Of a stretch of 7,667 nucleotides of DNA, positions 5,835 through 7,667 are shown piece by piece (position 1 is the stretch's first letter; each line of letters starts with the position of its first letter). The notes beneath the pieces were generated by a model. That model saw only the letters and a list, made by a program, of their open reading frames with translations. It made no database searches and was not told the origin of the DNA. The stretch spans positions 1 through 7,667 of the forward strand of contig JAEWOP010000206.1 in the NCBI GenBank assembly GCA_023399635.1, given 5' to 3'. The stretch is from Pseudomonadota bacterium. GTDB taxonomy: Bacteria > Pseudomonadota > Alphaproteobacteria > Rhizobiales > Rhizobiaceae. The position numbers and the translations under genes were made by a program.

Positions 5835-6172
5835 GCGTCTCCTCATCGTTAACAGTCGACTAATTTTTCGCGCCCTGTGGACATCCCGAAAAACATAGCG
5901 CGCAGAGTCAGTTATGACTCCAAGCTTACACCGTCTCGAAAGCGTAAAGGGAACTCTCCACCGTTAAATGCGGCGCGGGGGCTGGCGGCAGGACTCTCCA
6001 ACTATACACTGATTTTAAATGATGATTCGAAACGGCCGGTAAGCTCCGGGCAGGGTGGCGGCAGTATGTTGCCGAGGTCGGACGGTCATCTGAACTGGTG
6101 TTTCCGGTGGCTCGTTCTGCGTTTTGCGTGATGTCAGGACGTTTGCGTTGCCTCCGGCCAAGAAGGTGCTGC
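5835..6172. other. 338-bp gene-free region upstream of ybjN, with CtrA-like box and GANTC cluster
   Basis: I see no convincing gene here: the open frames on both strands lack ribosome-binding sites, and the minus-strand one has an unlikely composition. Structure present: TTAA-N7-CTAA (5849-5863), one mismatch from the CtrA box TTAA-N7-TTAA; a 6-bp hairpin GAGTCA-GTTA-TGACTC (5905-5920); and four GANTC sites (5905, 5916, 5992, 6024), the CcrM methylation target. CTATAC (6002-6007) looks like a rhizobial -10 box but has no good -35. The ybjN-proC promoter must lie here, or else the leader is long. A small RNA cannot be excluded. Confidence 0.4.
6161..6166 (+). promoter_or_regulatory. Shine-Dalgarno of the ybjN gene
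   Basis: AGAAGG lies six bases before the ATG at 6173. This supports that start over the in-frame ATG at 6098, whose extra 25 residues are rich in Arg and Cys and not family-like. Confidence 0.65.
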
Positions 6173-6673
6173 ATGAGCCTCATAGATTTTGCTTTCGAGC
6201 GTCAATCCAATCCCGTCGATATGATCGAGATCGTTGCGGCGTCGAACGACTGGACATTCGAGCGCTCCGGCGAGGACGAGATCGCCATGACGGTGGAAGG
6301 CCGCTGGGCCGACTATCATGTCTCCTTTGCCTGGATGGAGGAGTTTGAGGCACTTCATCTGGCCTGCGCTTTCGATATCAAGATCCCGGACATGCGTGTC
6401 AACGAGGTGATCCGACTGTTGTCGCACATCAACGGCCAGGTGCTGATGGGGCATTTCGACCTGTGGCGGCAGGAGGATGTGGTGATCTTCCGGCAGTCTC
6501 TGCTGCTGGCCGGGGGCGCCGAACCAACCAATCAGCAGGTGGAGGTGCTCCTTTCCAGCGCGCTTGAGGCCTGCGAGTCCTATTTCCAAGCCTTCCAGTT
6601 CGTCGTCTGGTCCGGTATGGACGCAAAGAAAGCCATGGAAGTGGTGCTGTTCGAGACGGTTGGCGAAGCCTGA
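6173..6673 (+). CDS. YbjN domain-containing protein
   Basis: The product is 166 residues, acidic and soluble, without a signal peptide or membrane segment. It belongs to the YbjN family, whose fold resembles type III secretion chaperones. In E. coli YbjN overexpression affects motility and stress traits, but no biochemical activity is established. Recognisable parts are the N-terminal NPVDMIEIVAASNDWTFER (13-31), the strand-rich segment DEIAMTVEGRWADYHVSFAW (34-53), then FDIKIPDMRVNEVIRLLSHINGQVLMGHFDLW, which is the most conserved stretch (about 67-98), and a helical C-terminus with YFQAFQFVVW (136-145). Its TGA overlaps the proC ATG by one base, so the two are co-translated. This pairing suggests, but does not show, a link to proline synthesis, such as a chaperone or partner role. 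Confidence 0.88.
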   Translation: MSLIDFAFERQSNPVDMIEIVAASNDWTFERSGEDEIAMTVEGRWADYHVSFAWMEEFEALHLACAFDIKIPDMRVNEVIRLLSHINGQVLMGHFDLWRQEDVVIFRQSLLLAGGAEPTNQQVEVLLSSALEACESYFQAFQFVVWSGMDAKKAMEVVLFETVGEA

Positions 6674-7491
6674 TGAGCGCCTCCTCTTCCGGAACAATCC
6701 TGCTGGTTGGTGCTGGCAATATGGGTGGCGCCATGCTTTCCGGGTGGCTGAAGAGCGGCGTGCCGGCAGGCCGCGTTGCGGTTCTCGATCCCTCTCCTTC
6801 AGACGTCATGTTGCAGCAGATCAACGAGGCAGGGGCGCGTCATTTCGTGTCTCCGCCTGAAGCGCTCGACGCGGAGGTTGTTTTTCTTGCGGTGAAGCCG
6901 CAGGCAATGGAGGCGGTGCTTCCTCAGATCACGCATCTGGTTTCCGATCGAACGGTGATCGTTTCAGTGGCGGCAGGTAAGACGCTCAACTTTCTGGAAA
7001 AGTATTTCGGATCAGCCGCCATGGTGCGAGCCATGCCGAACACGCCCGCCATGATCGGCCGCGGCGTGACGGGCGCCTTTGCAACCGCTGACGTCAGCGA
7101 TGCGCAGCGAGCACAGGTTGATGCTCTGTTGAAGGTCAGCGGACCGGTTGAGTGGGTTGCGCAGGAGGCGGACATAGATGCTGTTACCGCCCTTTCCGGT
7201 AGCGGTCCGGCCTACGTCTTTTACCTAGTCGAGTGCATGGCCGAGGCGGGTCGGAAACTCGGTCTGCCTGCCGATCTTGCCATGCGTCTGGCAAGAGAGA
7301 CGGTGTCGGGAGCCGGTGAGCTTCTTTATCGTTCAAGAGATACTGCCGGGCAGCTTCGGCAAAATGTCACCTCTCCCGGCGGCACGACGGCAGCGGCACT
7401 TTCGGTGCTGATGGCCGAAGACGGCATGCAGCCCTTGTTCGACAAGGCGATTGCCGCAGCCAAGACGCGCGCGGAAGAACTGGCAAACTAA
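6673..7491 (+). CDS. proC: Pyrroline-5-carboxylate reductase
   Basis: This cytoplasmic enzyme reduces 1-pyrroline-5-carboxylate to L-proline with NAD(P)H, the last step of proline synthesis. The product has 272 residues, full family length. The nucleotide-binding Rossmann loop is LLVGAGNMGGAML (10-22). FLAVKPQ (71-77) and VRAMPNTPAMIGRG (118-131) follow. The C-terminal dimerisation/active-site domain shows ALSGSGPAYVFY (173-184) and the P5CR signature VTSPGGTTAAAL (232-243). The start ATG shares one base with the ybjN stop (TGATG) and has only a weak ribosome-binding sequence, consistent with translational coupling. The final TAA (7489-7491) lies inside the left end of a RIME-like repeat, so the last codons may have been reshaped by that insertion. 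Nothing suggests loss of function. Confidence 0.96.
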   Translation: MSASSSGTILLVGAGNMGGAMLSGWLKSGVPAGRVAVLDPSPSDVMLQQINEAGARHFVSPPEALDAEVVFLAVKPQAMEAVLPQITHLVSDRTVIVSVAAGKTLNFLEKYFGSAAMVRAMPNTPAMIGRGVTGAFATADVSDAQRAQVDALLKVSGPVEWVAQEADIDAVTALSGSGPAYVFYLVECMAEAGRKLGLPADLAMRLARETVSGAGELLYRSRDTAGQLRQNVTSPGGTTAAALSVLMAEDGMQPLFDKAIAAAKTRAEELAN

Positions 7492-7595
7492 AGCATTTCG
7501 CGCAAAAGTGGTTACCGGTTTTGCGATAACGACATGCGACAAAACAAGGACTTAAAGCGTATGGAGCGAATCTGGAAGATCGCGACACGCTTTAG
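7488..7595. repeat. RIME1-like palindromic intergenic repeat, 108 bp
   Basis: The element is bounded by an exact 7-bp inverted repeat, CTAAAGC (7488-7494) and GCTTTAG (7589-7595). It holds two palindromes. The first is CGCAAAA (7501-7507) with TTTTGCG (7519-7525), flanked by GCAT/ATGC (7493-7496, 7534-7537). The second is TAAAGCGT (7553-7560) with ACGCTTTA (7587-7594), enclosing a stem GCGA-a-TCT/AGA-TCGC (7566-7583). Size and two-palindrome design agree with the RIME1 elements described in rhizobia; I recognise the sequence type from memory. Such elements are non-coding and probably mobilised in trans. The transcript of proC would form these hairpins at its 3' end. Confidence 0.72.
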
Positions 7596-7602
7596 ACCGC
7601 CA

Positions 7603-7642
7603 TGCGTCCTATCGGACGCACAAAGGAAGCTCCGTCTTTTTT
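7603..7642 (+). terminator. Possible terminator of ybjN-proC
   Basis: A perfect 7-bp stem TGCGTCC (7603-7609) / GGACGCA (7614-7620) with a TATC loop is followed, after 16 bases, by T6 (7637-7642). The spacer between stem and T-run is longer than in a standard terminator, so this may instead be two unrelated features. No gene is visible in the last 72 bases. Confidence 0.3.
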
Positions 7643-7667
7643 GATCTACGCGTTGTGACACCTACCG

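Noticed and set aside
5877..6131. 84-codon frame starting with GTG in the gap before ybjN
   Set aside because: No ribosome-binding site, mixed composition, no recognisable motif; overlaps another equally unsupported frame on the other strand.
6134..6697. Minus-strand frame of 187 codons
   Set aside because: Opposite to the ybjN gene, rich in His, Gln and Gly, with no family resemblance.
1..7667. New defence system, phage, insertion sequence, CRISPR, tRNA or rRNA
   Set aside because: I looked for repeat-spacer patterns, transposase-like frames and conserved RNA motifs and saw none; all supported genes are housekeeping types apart from the small RIME-like repeat.

Overview
The window looks like ordinary chromosomal DNA from an alphaproteobacterium of the Rhizobiales, most likely Rhizobiaceae (Rhizobium, Agrobacterium or Ensifer type). 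The reasons are the protein types and their order, GC-rich codons, promoter-like sequences close to the rhizobial CTTGAC-N17-CTATAT pattern, and a 108-bp palindromic repeat after proC that resembles the Rhizobium intergenic mosaic elements (RIME). I cannot name the species.

Layout. From about 5353 down to position 1, six genes read leftward on the minus strand: lgt (prolipoprotein diacylglyceryl transferase), a MidA/NDUFAF7-type methyltransferase, pgeF (multicopper-oxidase-fold/YfiH family), a peptidase-M24-fold protein that has lost the usual metal ligands, an uncharacterised lipoprotein, and the first 132 codons of prs (PRPP synthase), which runs off the left edge. Short gaps and well-placed Shine-Dalgarno sequences suggest that lgt to the M24 gene form one operon. 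A strong promoter-like sequence lies before the lipoprotein gene. A weaker candidate lies before prs.

Divergently, a small UbiK-like gene reads rightward from 5515 and ends at a clear hairpin terminator. A 338-bp gap follows, with no convincing gene; it holds four GANTC (CcrM) sites and a CtrA-box-like sequence. Then come a YbjN-domain gene and proC (pyrroline-5-carboxylate reductase), joined by a one-base TGATG overlap. The last TAA of proC lies inside the left terminal inverted repeat of the RIME-like element. The right edge holds a hairpin and a T-run.

How they fit together. Most genes are housekeeping genes for the cell envelope (Lgt, the lipoprotein as a likely Lgt substrate, PgeF), respiration (the complex I-linked methyltransferase and a quinone-biosynthesis accessory protein) and precursor metabolism (PRPP, proline). 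I found no phage, insertion sequence, CRISPR, tRNA/rRNA or defence system, and nothing that amounts to a new multi-gene system. The items most worth a second look are the metal-ligand-free M24 protein, the repeat that supplies the proC stop codon, and the regulatory-looking gap before ybjN.
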